From positions 40,104-104,103 of the forward strand of contig REDS01000119.1 of assembly GCA_007693395.1 (NCBI GenBank): a stretch of DNA of 64,000 nucleotides, given 5' to 3'. Both the position numbers and the translations under genes were made by a program. The first letter of the stretch is position 1, and every line of letters starts with the position of its first letter. Origin of the DNA: Balneolaceae bacterium. GTDB taxonomy: Bacteria; Bacteroidota; Rhodothermia; Balneolales; Balneolaceae. Under the pieces are notes generated by a model. That model was not told the DNA's origin and made no database searches. It saw only the letters and a list, made by a program, of their open reading frames with translations. Shown piece after piece: positions 20,242-29,293 of the stretch.

Positions 20242-21624
20242 ATGATTGCACATTTACTAAAACCGGAAATTGATGAGCTTATCCAAAAAAAGGACTGGAT
20301 AACGATAAAGGACGCTCTTGAAGATGTTCCTGCCGTAGATATTGCCGAGATGCTTGAAGAACTAAAGCCGCAGGTGGCCGTAGTTATCTTCAGATTGCTC
20401 AAAAAAAGTAAAGCTGCAGATGTATTTAGTTATTTGAGTTCATCTAAAGGAGCAGAACTCCTTGAAGTTTTCAGCAGGCAGCAACTGAGTGACGTGATGA
20501 ATAATCTTGAGCCGGATGAGAGAGTTGCTCTGATGGAAGAGCTACCAGGCGACCTTACGCAGAAAATGCTCAACTCGATGGAGCCCGATAACATTGCTCA
20601 GGTTAGGCGATTGCTAGGATATCCTGCTGAGAGTATTGGTCGAATAATGACCACAAACTATGTGCGAATAAAAGAGCACTGGACTGTACTCAAAAGTTTT
20701 GAGCATATTCGCAAGTTTGGAAGAAATGCAGAAACACTCAACGTGATTTATGTTGTAGATGAAGATGAGAAGTTAATTGATGACCTTCGTCTGAATCAGC
20801 TTATTTTGGCTGAACCGGAAACAAAAATTACCGACATAATGGACAGCACATTTGAGGCTTTAAGTGCTTTCAATGATCAGGAGGAGGCTGTTAAAATGTT
20901 GAGTAAATACGATAGGGTCGCACTACCCGTAGTTGATTCTGGGGGAATTCTTGTTGGTATAGTAACTGTCGATGATGTGTTGGATATAGCTCAGGAAGAA
21001 ACCACTGAAGATATGCAATTGATGGCGGGTATGAGTGCTCTGGATAGAAACTATTCAGAGACACCTGTTACTCAAATGGTTACAAAGAGAATAGGGTGGC
21101 TAATCTTGCTTTTTCTTGGACAGATGTTCACTGTAACTGCAATGGCTGGATATGAAGATACACTTGCTGCTGCCGCAATACTTGCACTTTTTATTCCAAT
21201 GATTATTTCAAGTGGTGGTAACTCCGGTTCTCAGGCTGCAACACTTATAATCCGCTCAATTTCTACGGATGATTTGAAGTTAAGCGACTGGAAAAGGGTA
21301 TTGGGTAGAGAGCTTTTATCCGGACTACTATTAGGTTCTATACTTGGGTTTTTGGGCACTGTTGTGATTGGTTTCTGGATGATTCTTCGCGGAGATCCTT
21401 TTACACTTGCCTTAGGGTTACAGGCCCTAACCGTTGGTACCAGTTTAGTGGGAGTGGTGCTTTTTGGGAACATGAGTGGCTCTATGCTTCCTTTTATAAT
21501 GTCGAAACTGGGCTTTGATCCCGCTGTAACATCTGCTCCATTCGTGGCTACACTTGTAGATGTAACGGGCATTTTTATCTATTTTACAGTAGCCGTATTC
21601 TTATTAACAGGTGTTGTTCTTTAA
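20242..21624 (+). CDS. mgtE: Magnesium transporter MgtE
   Basis: 460 aa; MgtE N domain, CBS pair, TM region with SSGGNSGSQAATLIIRS. Confidence 0.94.
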   Translation: MIAHLLKPEIDELIQKKDWITIKDALEDVPAVDIAEMLEELKPQVAVVIFRLLKKSKAADVFSYLSSSKGAELLEVFSRQQLSDVMNNLEPDERVALMEELPGDLTQKMLNSMEPDNIAQVRRLLGYPAESIGRIMTTNYVRIKEHWTVLKSFEHIRKFGRNAETLNVIYVVDEDEKLIDDLRLNQLILAEPETKITDIMDSTFEALSAFNDQEEAVKMLSKYDRVALPVVDSGGILVGIVTVDDVLDIAQEETTEDMQLMAGMSALDRNYSETPVTQMVTKRIGWLILLFLGQMFTVTAMAGYEDTLAAAAILALFIPMIISSGGNSGSQAATLIIRSISTDDLKLSDWKRVLGRELLSGLLLGSILGFLGTVVIGFWMILRGDPFTLALGLQALTVGTSLVGVVLFGNMSGSMLPFIMSKLGFDPAVTSAPFVATLVDVTGIFIYFTVAVFLLTGVVL

Positions 21625-21643
21625 GTAAATTCTAATAATATCT

Positions 21644-22492
21644 ATGAAAGCTTATCTTGATTTAGTACAAAACGTATTTGATAACGGTGTCTGGAAAGAG
21701 AACAGAACGGGTGTTAAAACACTTTCGAACTTTTCTGAATTTTATAAGGTAGATCTTTCAGAAGGTTATCCTTTACTTACCACAAAAAAAGTGTTTTTTA
21801 AATCTGTTATTATGGAATTGCTCTGGTATTTACGGGGGGAAGACCATATAAAATGGCTGAGGGATGAAAATGATGTGCATATTTGGGATGCATGGGCAGA
21901 TGAAGATGGTTATGTAGGGCCGATCTACCCCGTATTATGGCGTCGTTTCCCAATGGTAAAAGCAGAAGATGGTTCGGTATATAAACCACTTGGAAGCACA
22001 ATAGAAAAAAATTGGAAGTACGTGGAGTTCGATCAGGTTCAGAATGCTATTAACCTTCTAAAAACCAACCCGAATAGCCGCAGAATAGTAGTTTCAGCCT
22101 GGCATCCGGGGCTGCTTGGTGAAATGGGATTACCTCCCTGCCATTTGATGTATATCTTTAACGTTGCGGATGGCAAATTGAATTTGCATCTCACACAGCG
22201 TTCCGGCGATATAGCTTTGGGCATTCCATTTAATCTTGCTTGCTACTCAGCTCTTTTGATGGCGGTAGCACAAGAAGTAGATTTAAAACCGGGTGTGTTT
22301 GCCCACACAATTGTGGATGCACATATATATGAAAATCATGTTGATGGACTGAAAGAACAATTAAAAAGAAAACCCAAGAAACTGCCTGCGCTCGAAATTT
22401 CGAAAAAACCGATTTATGAGTTAACCTTTGATGATTTTAAACTGAAGGATTATAACCCCGATCCCGTAATTCGATTTCCTGTAGCTGTATGA
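21644..22492 (+). CDS. thyA: Thymidylate synthase
   Basis: 282 aa; NRTGVKTLSNF, LPPCHLMYIFNV, QRSGDIALGIPFN. Confidence 0.96.
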   Translation: MKAYLDLVQNVFDNGVWKENRTGVKTLSNFSEFYKVDLSEGYPLLTTKKVFFKSVIMELLWYLRGEDHIKWLRDENDVHIWDAWADEDGYVGPIYPVLWRRFPMVKAEDGSVYKPLGSTIEKNWKYVEFDQVQNAINLLKTNPNSRRIVVSAWHPGLLGEMGLPPCHLMYIFNVADGKLNLHLTQRSGDIALGIPFNLACYSALLMAVAQEVDLKPGVFAHTIVDAHIYENHVDGLKEQLKRKPKKLPALEISKKPIYELTFDDFKLKDYNPDPVIRFPVAV

Positions 22493-22977
22493 AGTTAATC
22501 ATTATCGCGGCACATGATCCTAATCTGGTTATTGGATACAATGGGGAGTTACCCTGGCACTACAGTGAAGATTTAAAATTCTTTAAGCGAATCACAATGG
22601 GCTGCCCTATCTTAATGGGCAGGGTGGTTTTTGAGGAGCTAAAGGAAAAGCCATTGCCCGGGCGGGAAAATGTGGTGTTAAGCAGGTCAAAAAAATATGG
22701 TCATGTGAAAACCTTTACCAACATTAACGATGCCATGCATTATCTAAAAGATCATGAAAAGGTTTTTATTATTGGTGGCGGAAAAATATATGAGCAGACA
22801 ATAGCGCTCGCTGATGAACTTGTAATAACAGAAATAAAAAAAGAGTACTCCGGCGATACCTATTTAGTAAATTATCGCGATGATATAGGTACTGTTTGGG
22901 AAGAAATTTGGAGAGAAGAGCACCCCGAATTTGCCTTTGTGAAATATAGGAGAGTTAATCCAGATCAAGCTCTTTGA
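22489..22977 (+). CDS. folA: Dihydrofolate reductase
   Basis: 162 aa; VIGYNGELPWHYSEDLKFFKRIT; ATGA overlap with thyA. Confidence 0.93.
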   Translation: MKLIIIAAHDPNLVIGYNGELPWHYSEDLKFFKRITMGCPILMGRVVFEELKEKPLPGRENVVLSRSKKYGHVKTFTNINDAMHYLKDHEKVFIIGGGKIYEQTIALADELVITEIKKEYSGDTYLVNYRDDIGTVWEEIWREEHPEFAFVKYRRVNPDQAL

Positions 22978-24211
22978 GGTGTACAAGGTAGGGCTTTACA
23001 ACCGGTGTGGTTAAAGCTATAATATGCTTTGTGTCAGCTGCTTTCGAAAACTCTACTGCTTTTTGTTCGTCATCCAGAATCCATATACTTTCATTTTCAT
23101 ATTTATACGCTTCACTATAGCTTTCATTCAGATCGTAATAATACTTTGTAGAGAGTTCATCATGAGGAAAACCAGATTTTTTCAAATACTTGCTGGTTTT
23201 TTTATGAACATCTTCTGCAAGAGAATCGCGGGTTTTGAGATCAGCAAACCTTGTCCGATATAAACGGCGGTTCAAAAAACGTTCAGCCAAATCAGCCAGA
23301 ATCATGTCTTTACTGGCCTGCCATTTTTTAATACAAATAAAAACGTCATGATCATCCAAAGCCAGGTAATGGTTCATCATGGTTTCACTAATCACTTTTT
23401 TTGATGATGGATTTCTGCTGATAAAATATTTTAGCGAAGCTGAAGGAGTTGCTACTTTCTCACCCGACTCGACAAGGAACTGAACACGTTCAAAAATTTT
23501 CCTTAACAGCGTATCGGCACTCAAAACCGTTTTGTGTAAATATACCTGCATATACATAAGCCTGCGGGATAGAATGTAGTTTTCAACAGCGTAAATTCCC
23601 TTCTTCTCAATAACCACATTTCCGTTAAAAACACGCATGGTTTTTAGAATTCGGTTAATTCCTACAGAGCCCTCAGATACTCCTGTAAAAAAACTATCCC
23701 GTTTCAGGTAGTCTAACCTGTCCATATCAAGTTGAGATGAGATAAGCTGATGCAGAAATTTCTTTGGGTACTGGTTTGTAAAAATTTCGATTGCAGTAGT
23801 AAGCTCGCCTTCAAATTCCCTGTTCAGAGCTTCCATCACACGAAGGCTCATCATCTCGTGATTAAAATCCTCAATCAGGGTATGTTCAAGCGTGTGGGAT
23901 AACGGCCCATGGCCTGAATCATGTAGTAGAATAGCAATCAGCGTTCCCTTTACTTCAGCTTCGCTTATCGTGGTATCTTTCTCTTTTAAATTTTTCAGTA
24001 CTCTCTGCCCGAGCTCCATTGCACCTAAAGCGTGCGAGAAACGCGTATGTTCTGCCGCGGGAAAAACCAGATAACCCAAACCCAGCTGGCGTATTCGCCT
24101 GAGCCGTTGCACATAAGGATGGTCAATCAGTTTTAAAATAATGCCCTTCGGAATGGTGATGAAACCGTGAACCGGATCGCTGAATATTTTGTATTGACTG
24201 CTCTTATCCAT
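22955..24211 (-). CDS. HD domain-containing phosphohydrolase (dGTPase/SAMHD-like)
   Basis: 418 aa; DPVHGFITIP, TRFSHALGAMEL, LLHDSGHGPLSHTLEH, QLDMDRLDYLKRDS. Confidence 0.88.
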   Translation of the reverse strand: MDKSSQYKIFSDPVHGFITIPKGIILKLIDHPYVQRLRRIRQLGLGYLVFPAAEHTRFSHALGAMELGQRVLKNLKEKDTTISEAEVKGTLIAILLHDSGHGPLSHTLEHTLIEDFNHEMMSLRVMEALNREFEGELTTAIEIFTNQYPKKFLHQLISSQLDMDRLDYLKRDSFFTGVSEGSVGINRILKTMRVFNGNVVIEKKGIYAVENYILSRRLMYMQVYLHKTVLSADTLLRKIFERVQFLVESGEKVATPSASLKYFISRNPSSKKVISETMMNHYLALDDHDVFICIKKWQASKDMILADLAERFLNRRLYRTRFADLKTRDSLAEDVHKKTSKYLKKSGFPHDELSTKYYYDLNESYSEAYKYENESIWILDDEQKAVEFSKAADTKHIIALTTPVVKPYLVHLKELDLD

Positions 24212-24212
24212 T

Positions 24213-24707
24213 TCAGCTTTTGTAGAGATATTTTCCCGGATCTTTTATTTCGGGCAGGCGTACTGGACGGTTCTTTTTCAAATCAAACCAAACCCCGATT
24301 GATTCTGCCACTGCCTTCAGTTCTTTTGTCTCTTTTGAATAGATAGCCTGAAATCCGTTAACACTACTATTTCCAAGCTCTTTCATAGCGCTGCCAACCA
24401 AAACAGTTTCACCATATTGAATTGGTTTTATATAGTCGATAGAGATGTGAACCAGCACGAACGACTTTCCCTGTTGCACTGAATGATCAAATTCAGGGAT
24501 TTGTCCTACAAACTGAACTCTTCCCTCCTCAAAGTAAGAGTTGAAAACAGAATTATTGACGTGGCGCAGTGGATCAAGGTCTCGAAACCGAACCTCAAGT
24601 TCTATCCAGTTAAAAAAAGTGTCGGGGTTGTAAACAGGTTTATCCATAATGTTGTTAAGTGAATTGCTTTGGTAAAGGTAAAGAGAATTGAGCAGTATAT
24701 AACCCAA
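24213..24707 (-). CDS. Acyl-CoA thioesterase (4HBT hot-dog fold)
   Basis: 164 aa; VRFRDLDPLRHVNNSVFNSYFEEGR. Confidence 0.8.
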   Translation of the reverse strand: MGYILLNSLYLYQSNSLNNIMDKPVYNPDTFFNWIELEVRFRDLDPLRHVNNSVFNSYFEEGRVQFVGQIPEFDHSVQQGKSFVLVHISIDYIKPIQYGETVLVGSAMKELGNSSVNGFQAIYSKETKELKAVAESIGVWFDLKKNRPVRLPEIKDPGKYLYKS

Positions 24708-24780
24708 TTTATCGCTCTAATTGCCATTTTCATTCCTGCGTTGATTATATTCATATCTAATTTTTAACAAAGACTACCTT

Positions 24781-25857
24781 ATGATTGAAGCAGCATCACT
24801 CGAATTTCTTGAAAAACTTATTTCAACACCAAGCCCTACCGGTTACGAAGCCGAAGGGCAGAAAATTTGGAAAGCGTATATATCACAGTTTTGTGATAAA
24901 ACTGAATCTGATGCATACGGCTCAGCATTGGCGCGTTTAACAGTGAGCAACGATGTACCAACCATAATGCTGGAGGCACACGCTGATGAAATAGGCATGG
25001 TTGTACAGCACATTTCTGATGATGGTTTTGTTACCCTGAATAAGCTTGGCGGGAGTGATTCTACCATAGCAAAGGCAAAAAGAGTAAATATTTTCAATAA
25101 GAGGGGACGGGTTAGCGGTGTAATTGGAAATACTGCCATTCATCTGCAGGAGACAAAAAATGGTGGCGGCAAGCAACCTGCATGGAAAGAAATTTTTGTT
25201 GATATAGGAGTATCATCAAAAGAGGAAGCTTTGGAGTTGGTGCAAGTTGGTGATCCCGTAACATTTACGGATGAATTTGAGATGCTTAATGACCAGATTA
25301 TAACAGGACGTGCGCTTGACAACCGCATAGGTGGATTTGCCATTGCAGAAGCGATGAACATCATCAAAAAAAACCGGAAAAATCTGAAAGTAAATGTACT
25401 TGCCCTGAACTCCGTACAGGAAGAAGTTGGTGGTTTTGGAGCACGAATGATGGCTTACCGCCATATGCCCGATGCGGCTATTGTTACAGACGTTACACAC
25501 GCAACCGATACGCCCGGAATAAATCAAAAAGAGTATGGAGCAGTTAAACTGGGAGATGGGCCAACAGTTCAGCATGGGGGGGCTAACCACATCGCACTTG
25601 TAGATTTAATTGAAAAAGTTGCGGCTGAGAAGCAAATTGCGATACAGCATGAGGCAACCAGCATTCGCACCGGAACAGATACCGACAGCATATTTTTCCA
25701 GCGAACGGGCATACCAAGTGCATTGATATCTCTGCCTCTCAGATATATGCACTCACCGGTAGAAACAGCTTCGCTGAAAGACCTTGAAGGATTGATTGAG
25801 CTGATGGCGGCTTCTGTTTTAGCGATGACGCCGGATCAGGTTTTTACTGTGGGATGA
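24781..25857 (+). CDS. M42 family metallopeptidase
   Basis: 358 aa; SPTGYE, EAHADEIGMVVQHI, GRALDNRIGGF, SVQEEVGGFGA. Confidence 0.92.
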   Translation: MIEAASLEFLEKLISTPSPTGYEAEGQKIWKAYISQFCDKTESDAYGSALARLTVSNDVPTIMLEAHADEIGMVVQHISDDGFVTLNKLGGSDSTIAKAKRVNIFNKRGRVSGVIGNTAIHLQETKNGGGKQPAWKEIFVDIGVSSKEEALELVQVGDPVTFTDEFEMLNDQIITGRALDNRIGGFAIAEAMNIIKKNRKNLKVNVLALNSVQEEVGGFGARMMAYRHMPDAAIVTDVTHATDTPGINQKEYGAVKLGDGPTVQHGGANHIALVDLIEKVAAEKQIAIQHEATSIRTGTDTDSIFFQRTGIPSALISLPLRYMHSPVETASLKDLEGLIELMAASVLAMTPDQVFTVG

Positions 25858-25871
25858 GATTTATGAATTAA

Positions 25872-26882
25872 CTAAAATCCGTTAGGATTTTTTGTTTGCC
25901 AATTCCATGCGTCGCGGCATATCTCTTCAAGGTTGTAATTGGCTTTCCATTTTAGTTCTTTTGCTGCCTTCGTAACATCAGCATAACAGATAGCGGCATC
26001 ACCCGGCCTTCTTCCGGTTATTTCATATGGAATTTTGATGCCATTGGCTTCCTCAAACGCATGTACTACATCGAGCACACTCGAACCCTTACCGGTTCCA
26101 AGGTTGTAAGTTACTAAACCTGGCTTATCATCTAATTTTTCAAGAGCCTTTAGATGGCCGTTTGCAAGATCAACCACATGGATATAATCCCGAATACCGG
26201 TGCCATCAGGTGTGGGGTAATCGCCGCCAAAAACCTTCAGTTTTTCAAGTTTTCCTACGGCAACCTGAGTAATGTATGGCATCAGGTTGTTTGGAATGCC
26301 GTTAGGATCTTCACCGATCTTTCCGCTTTTATGGGCGCCAACAGGATTGAAATACCTCAGTAGGGCTATGTTCCATCGATTATCAGCACTGTAAAGATCT
26401 TTCAAAATATACTCAATGGTAAGTTTTGTACGCCCGTAGGGGTTTACCGCCGAAAGTGCGCTATTTTCGATCAAAGGTGATTGATCAGGATTTCCGTAAA
26501 CCGTAGCAGATGAGCTGAAAACAAGATTGCTTACGCCGTATTCCATCATCACCTCACATAGGTTTAATGTGCCTGCAATATTGTTTTGATAGTATTTGAG
26601 TGGTTTTTCTACCGACTCACCTACAGCTTTTAAACCTGCAAAGTGTATTACACCATCAAAGGAGTTTTCACTGAAAATCTCAGACAGGGATGATTTGTCA
26701 AGAAGGTCGCATTTGTAGAATGCTACTTTTTTATCGCTTAGTTTTTCAACTCTGTGAAGGGATTCGCGTTTGCTGTTGCACAGGTTATCCATCACAACTA
26801 CATCGTATTGATTTGAAAGGAGCTCTAAAACTGTATGGCTTCCAATAAATCCGGTGCCGCCGGTAACAAGAATTGATTTCAC
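25872..26882 (-). CDS. galE: UDP-glucose 4-epimerase
   Basis: 336 aa; [49 protein letters not shown]. Confidence 0.95.
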   Translation of the reverse strand: MKSILVTGGTGFIGSHTVLELLSNQYDVVVMDNLCNSKRESLHRVEKLSDKKVAFYKCDLLDKSSLSEIFSENSFDGVIHFAGLKAVGESVEKPLKYYQNNIAGTLNLCEVMMEYGVSNLVFSSSATVYGNPDQSPLIENSALSAVNPYGRTKLTIEYILKDLYSADNRWNIALLRYFNPVGAHKSGKIGEDPNGIPNNLMPYITQVAVGKLEKLKVFGGDYPTPDGTGIRDYIHVVDLANGHLKALEKLDDKPGLVTYNLGTGKGSSVLDVVHAFEEANGIKIPYEITGRRPGDAAICYADVTKAAKELKWKANYNLEEICRDAWNWQTKNPNGF

Positions 26883-26924
26883 AAAAAGAAGTTTAAGATT
26901 TACAGATGATAGGGATGCTAAAAT

Positions 26925-27269
26925 TTAGATGAATTCTTTTAGTTCTACTAAAAGTTTGCCACAATAAGTATCCATTTCTCTTATGAGTTGTTTTATTTCA
27001 TCTCTGTTGTTTGTGCCAATTAAATCTTTCGATTTTTCATACATCTCTACAATGTGGTAAAGATTCATCATTTGAGCTACGGGTTTTATTTTATGGCCGG
27101 CATTTCTAAGTTTAATTTCATCATTCTTTATAAGTGCTTCCTTAAAATGCTGTTGGAACTCAGTAAACGAATCAACTGAAGCTTCTGCAAACTCCTTCAT
27201 ATAGTTTTCATCACCATAGAGTAAATCCACAATTAACTGCCTTTCAATAAGTGGGTTATTCGGTTCCAT
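26925..27269 (-). CDS. Orphan Hpt (histidine phosphotransfer) domain protein
   Basis: 114 aa all-helical; candidate phospho-His in LRNAGHKIKPVAQMM. Confidence 0.6.
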   Translation of the reverse strand: MEPNNPLIERQLIVDLLYGDENYMKEFAEASVDSFTEFQQHFKEALIKNDEIKLRNAGHKIKPVAQMMNLYHIVEMYEKSKDLIGTNNRDEIKQLIREMDTYCGKLLVELKEFI

Positions 27270-27271
27270 TT

Positions 27272-27664
27272 TTATTCATTTACAGGTTCCTTGATTCCAT
27301 GGGGCTTAGGCCTTCCATTTTCATCAAGGTGCACAAATACAATTTTATCAATTCTTATGATGGGTTTTCTTGTAAACTTTTGCCTTACTTCACACTTAAC
27401 AGTAATTGATGTAGTTCCAAAATTTACTGTTTCCATTCCTATCTCAATAATATCACCAAGTTTAGCGGAATGAACAAAATCAATTTCCGACATAAATTTT
27501 GTAGCAATATTACTTTTCCCTAACTGACAGATTACATAAATCGCGGCTTCTTCATCTATCCAGGCCAGTACAGAGCCACCGAACAATGTACCGTGAGCAT
27601 TGAGATCTTCCGGTTTAATTAATTTTCGGCTAAAGAAACGCATTCCTTGATGGATATCCGGCAT
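27272..27664 (-). CDS. Acyl-CoA thioesterase (YciA/ACOT-like hot-dog)
   Basis: 130 aa; NAHGTLFGGSVLAWIDEEAAI, FVHSAKLGDIIEI. Confidence 0.85.
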   Translation of the reverse strand: MPDIHQGMRFFSRKLIKPEDLNAHGTLFGGSVLAWIDEEAAIYVICQLGKSNIATKFMSEIDFVHSAKLGDIIEIGMETVNFGTTSITVKCEVRQKFTRKPIIRIDKIVFVHLDENGRPKPHGIKEPVNE

Positions 27665-27853
27665 AATTTAATTTGGATTAAGCAAAAATTTACTGAACTA
27701 AAATAAGGGTAAACTCAATCAATAGAAACGAATAGATAGAACGGAAAAGGTTCAATTTTTATGAAGTAATTTAACACTGAATTAACACAGGGGTAAAGAA
27801 CTTAGCCTATCATTAGGTATTCCAAAGCGTACAAATTACAATCAAATAACGGC

Positions 27854-27883
27854 AAAATGGCTCTCTTGATCGGGAGCCATTTT
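27854..27883. terminator. Terminator-like hairpin inside a divergent intergenic region
   Basis: aaaatggctc(27854-27863)/gagccatttt(27874-27883) perfect 10-bp inverted repeat with flanking A/T runs. Confidence 0.65.
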
Positions 27884-28050
27884 ATTTTCAGGTGCTTTTT
27901 CACACAACATTTCACTCTTTTTAAAGCCTGCATCTTCGGACAAAGATTTTTTCCTCTGATTTGAATGAAATCAAGAAAAATAGCAACAAAACCTTTACTT
28001 TAAGTTCTTTTTACGAGCTGCAATTTAACAGAATTTACACGGGTTAAGGT

Positions 28051-29088
28051 TTGACGGACATACTGTTGCTCATAATTGCTGTGGCGATTTTTGGAGTAAA
28101 TTATTTTTTTACTAAATGGTTTATCCGTTACGCAAAAGTAAAGCGCATAACGGATTATCCCACAGAAAGAAGTTCGCATGAGGTACCAACGCCACGAGGC
28201 GGGGGTGTTGGCTTCGTACTATTCACAATTCTGGGAACGGCTGTTTATGCTTTAATTTCCGGGTTATCTTTCCATGCAAACCTTCTAGTTTTTCTTGGAG
28301 CAGCACTTCTTGTTGCAGTTCTCGGGTGGTTTGATGATAAAAATGACCTCTCTAAAAGAGTTCGTTTTTCTGTTCAAATGCTTGCAGCCATTATCGTATT
28401 GTTAGCCATTGGTAACTTTTCATCTCTCTACCTTCCAGGTGGTGTAATCGTACAAATGGGTTTGATTGGTTTGGTGCCGGGATTGATCTGGATTACAGGC
28501 AACACAAACATTTTTAACTTTATGGATGGTGTTGACGGCATTGCTTCAGTACAGGCACTTACAGCATCAGCCGGATGGATTATTTTTGCCTTTTTTTGGG
28601 AAGCACCTTCCTTAATGGCATTGAACGTCATTCTGTTTTGCGGAGTGGCATCTTTCTTGATATTTAACTGGTCTCCTGCAAAAATATTTATGGGAGATGT
28701 TGGCAGTCTTTTTTTAGGCTTTATTTTCGGTTCCATGCCTTTCTTTGCAGTAGCAACTGTTAGCACACTTTCTGTAGGCATGGCTGTTTGGATTGGTGGT
28801 TTGTTATTATGGCCATTCCTGTTTGACGGTACATTCACAATTCTGAGGCGTTTATTGATGGGGGAGAATATTTTTCAGGCTCATCGATCGCATCTTTACC
28901 AAAAAATGAACATTGGTGGCTGGAAACATCACTCAATTTCTCTTATCTATCTTCTTTTTTCATTACTCAGCGTGGTAATTGCGCTGCTTTTTGTGTTTGG
29001 ATCTCATACTATTCAGTGGACATTGGTTGCACTATTACTGCTATTTTCTTTGATTTTTTCTGCCGTTGTTTTGATGCTTGAACGGTAG
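28051..29088 (+). CDS. MraY/WecA-type undecaprenyl-phosphate sugar-1-phosphate transferase
   Basis: 345 aa multi-TM; HEVPTPRGGGVGF, GWFDDKNDLSKRVRF, NTNIFNFMDGVDGIAS, FMGDVGSLFLGF; TTG start. Confidence 0.88.
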   Translation: MTDILLLIIAVAIFGVNYFFTKWFIRYAKVKRITDYPTERSSHEVPTPRGGGVGFVLFTILGTAVYALISGLSFHANLLVFLGAALLVAVLGWFDDKNDLSKRVRFSVQMLAAIIVLLAIGNFSSLYLPGGVIVQMGLIGLVPGLIWITGNTNIFNFMDGVDGIASVQALTASAGWIIFAFFWEAPSLMALNVILFCGVASFLIFNWSPAKIFMGDVGSLFLGFIFGSMPFFAVATVSTLSVGMAVWIGGLLLWPFLFDGTFTILRRLLMGENIFQAHRSHLYQKMNIGGWKHHSISLIYLLFSLLSVVIALLFVFGSHTIQWTLVALLLLFSLIFSAVVLMLER

Positions 29089-29293
29089 TCTCAATAAAAC
29101 CAAATTTCTATATTCAATACGTCGGTAATAATTGCAACTTATCGAGTAATGGAACACAAATTTTGGTTTTCAGTTGTAAGGATTAAAAATTTGAATAGAG
29201 TACAAATTGTCAATCTATTTACTATATTCTATTGATCTATTGGAATAATTGATGGTTTGTGGTTTTTTTACTGCAACTGTTTAACTTGAACAG

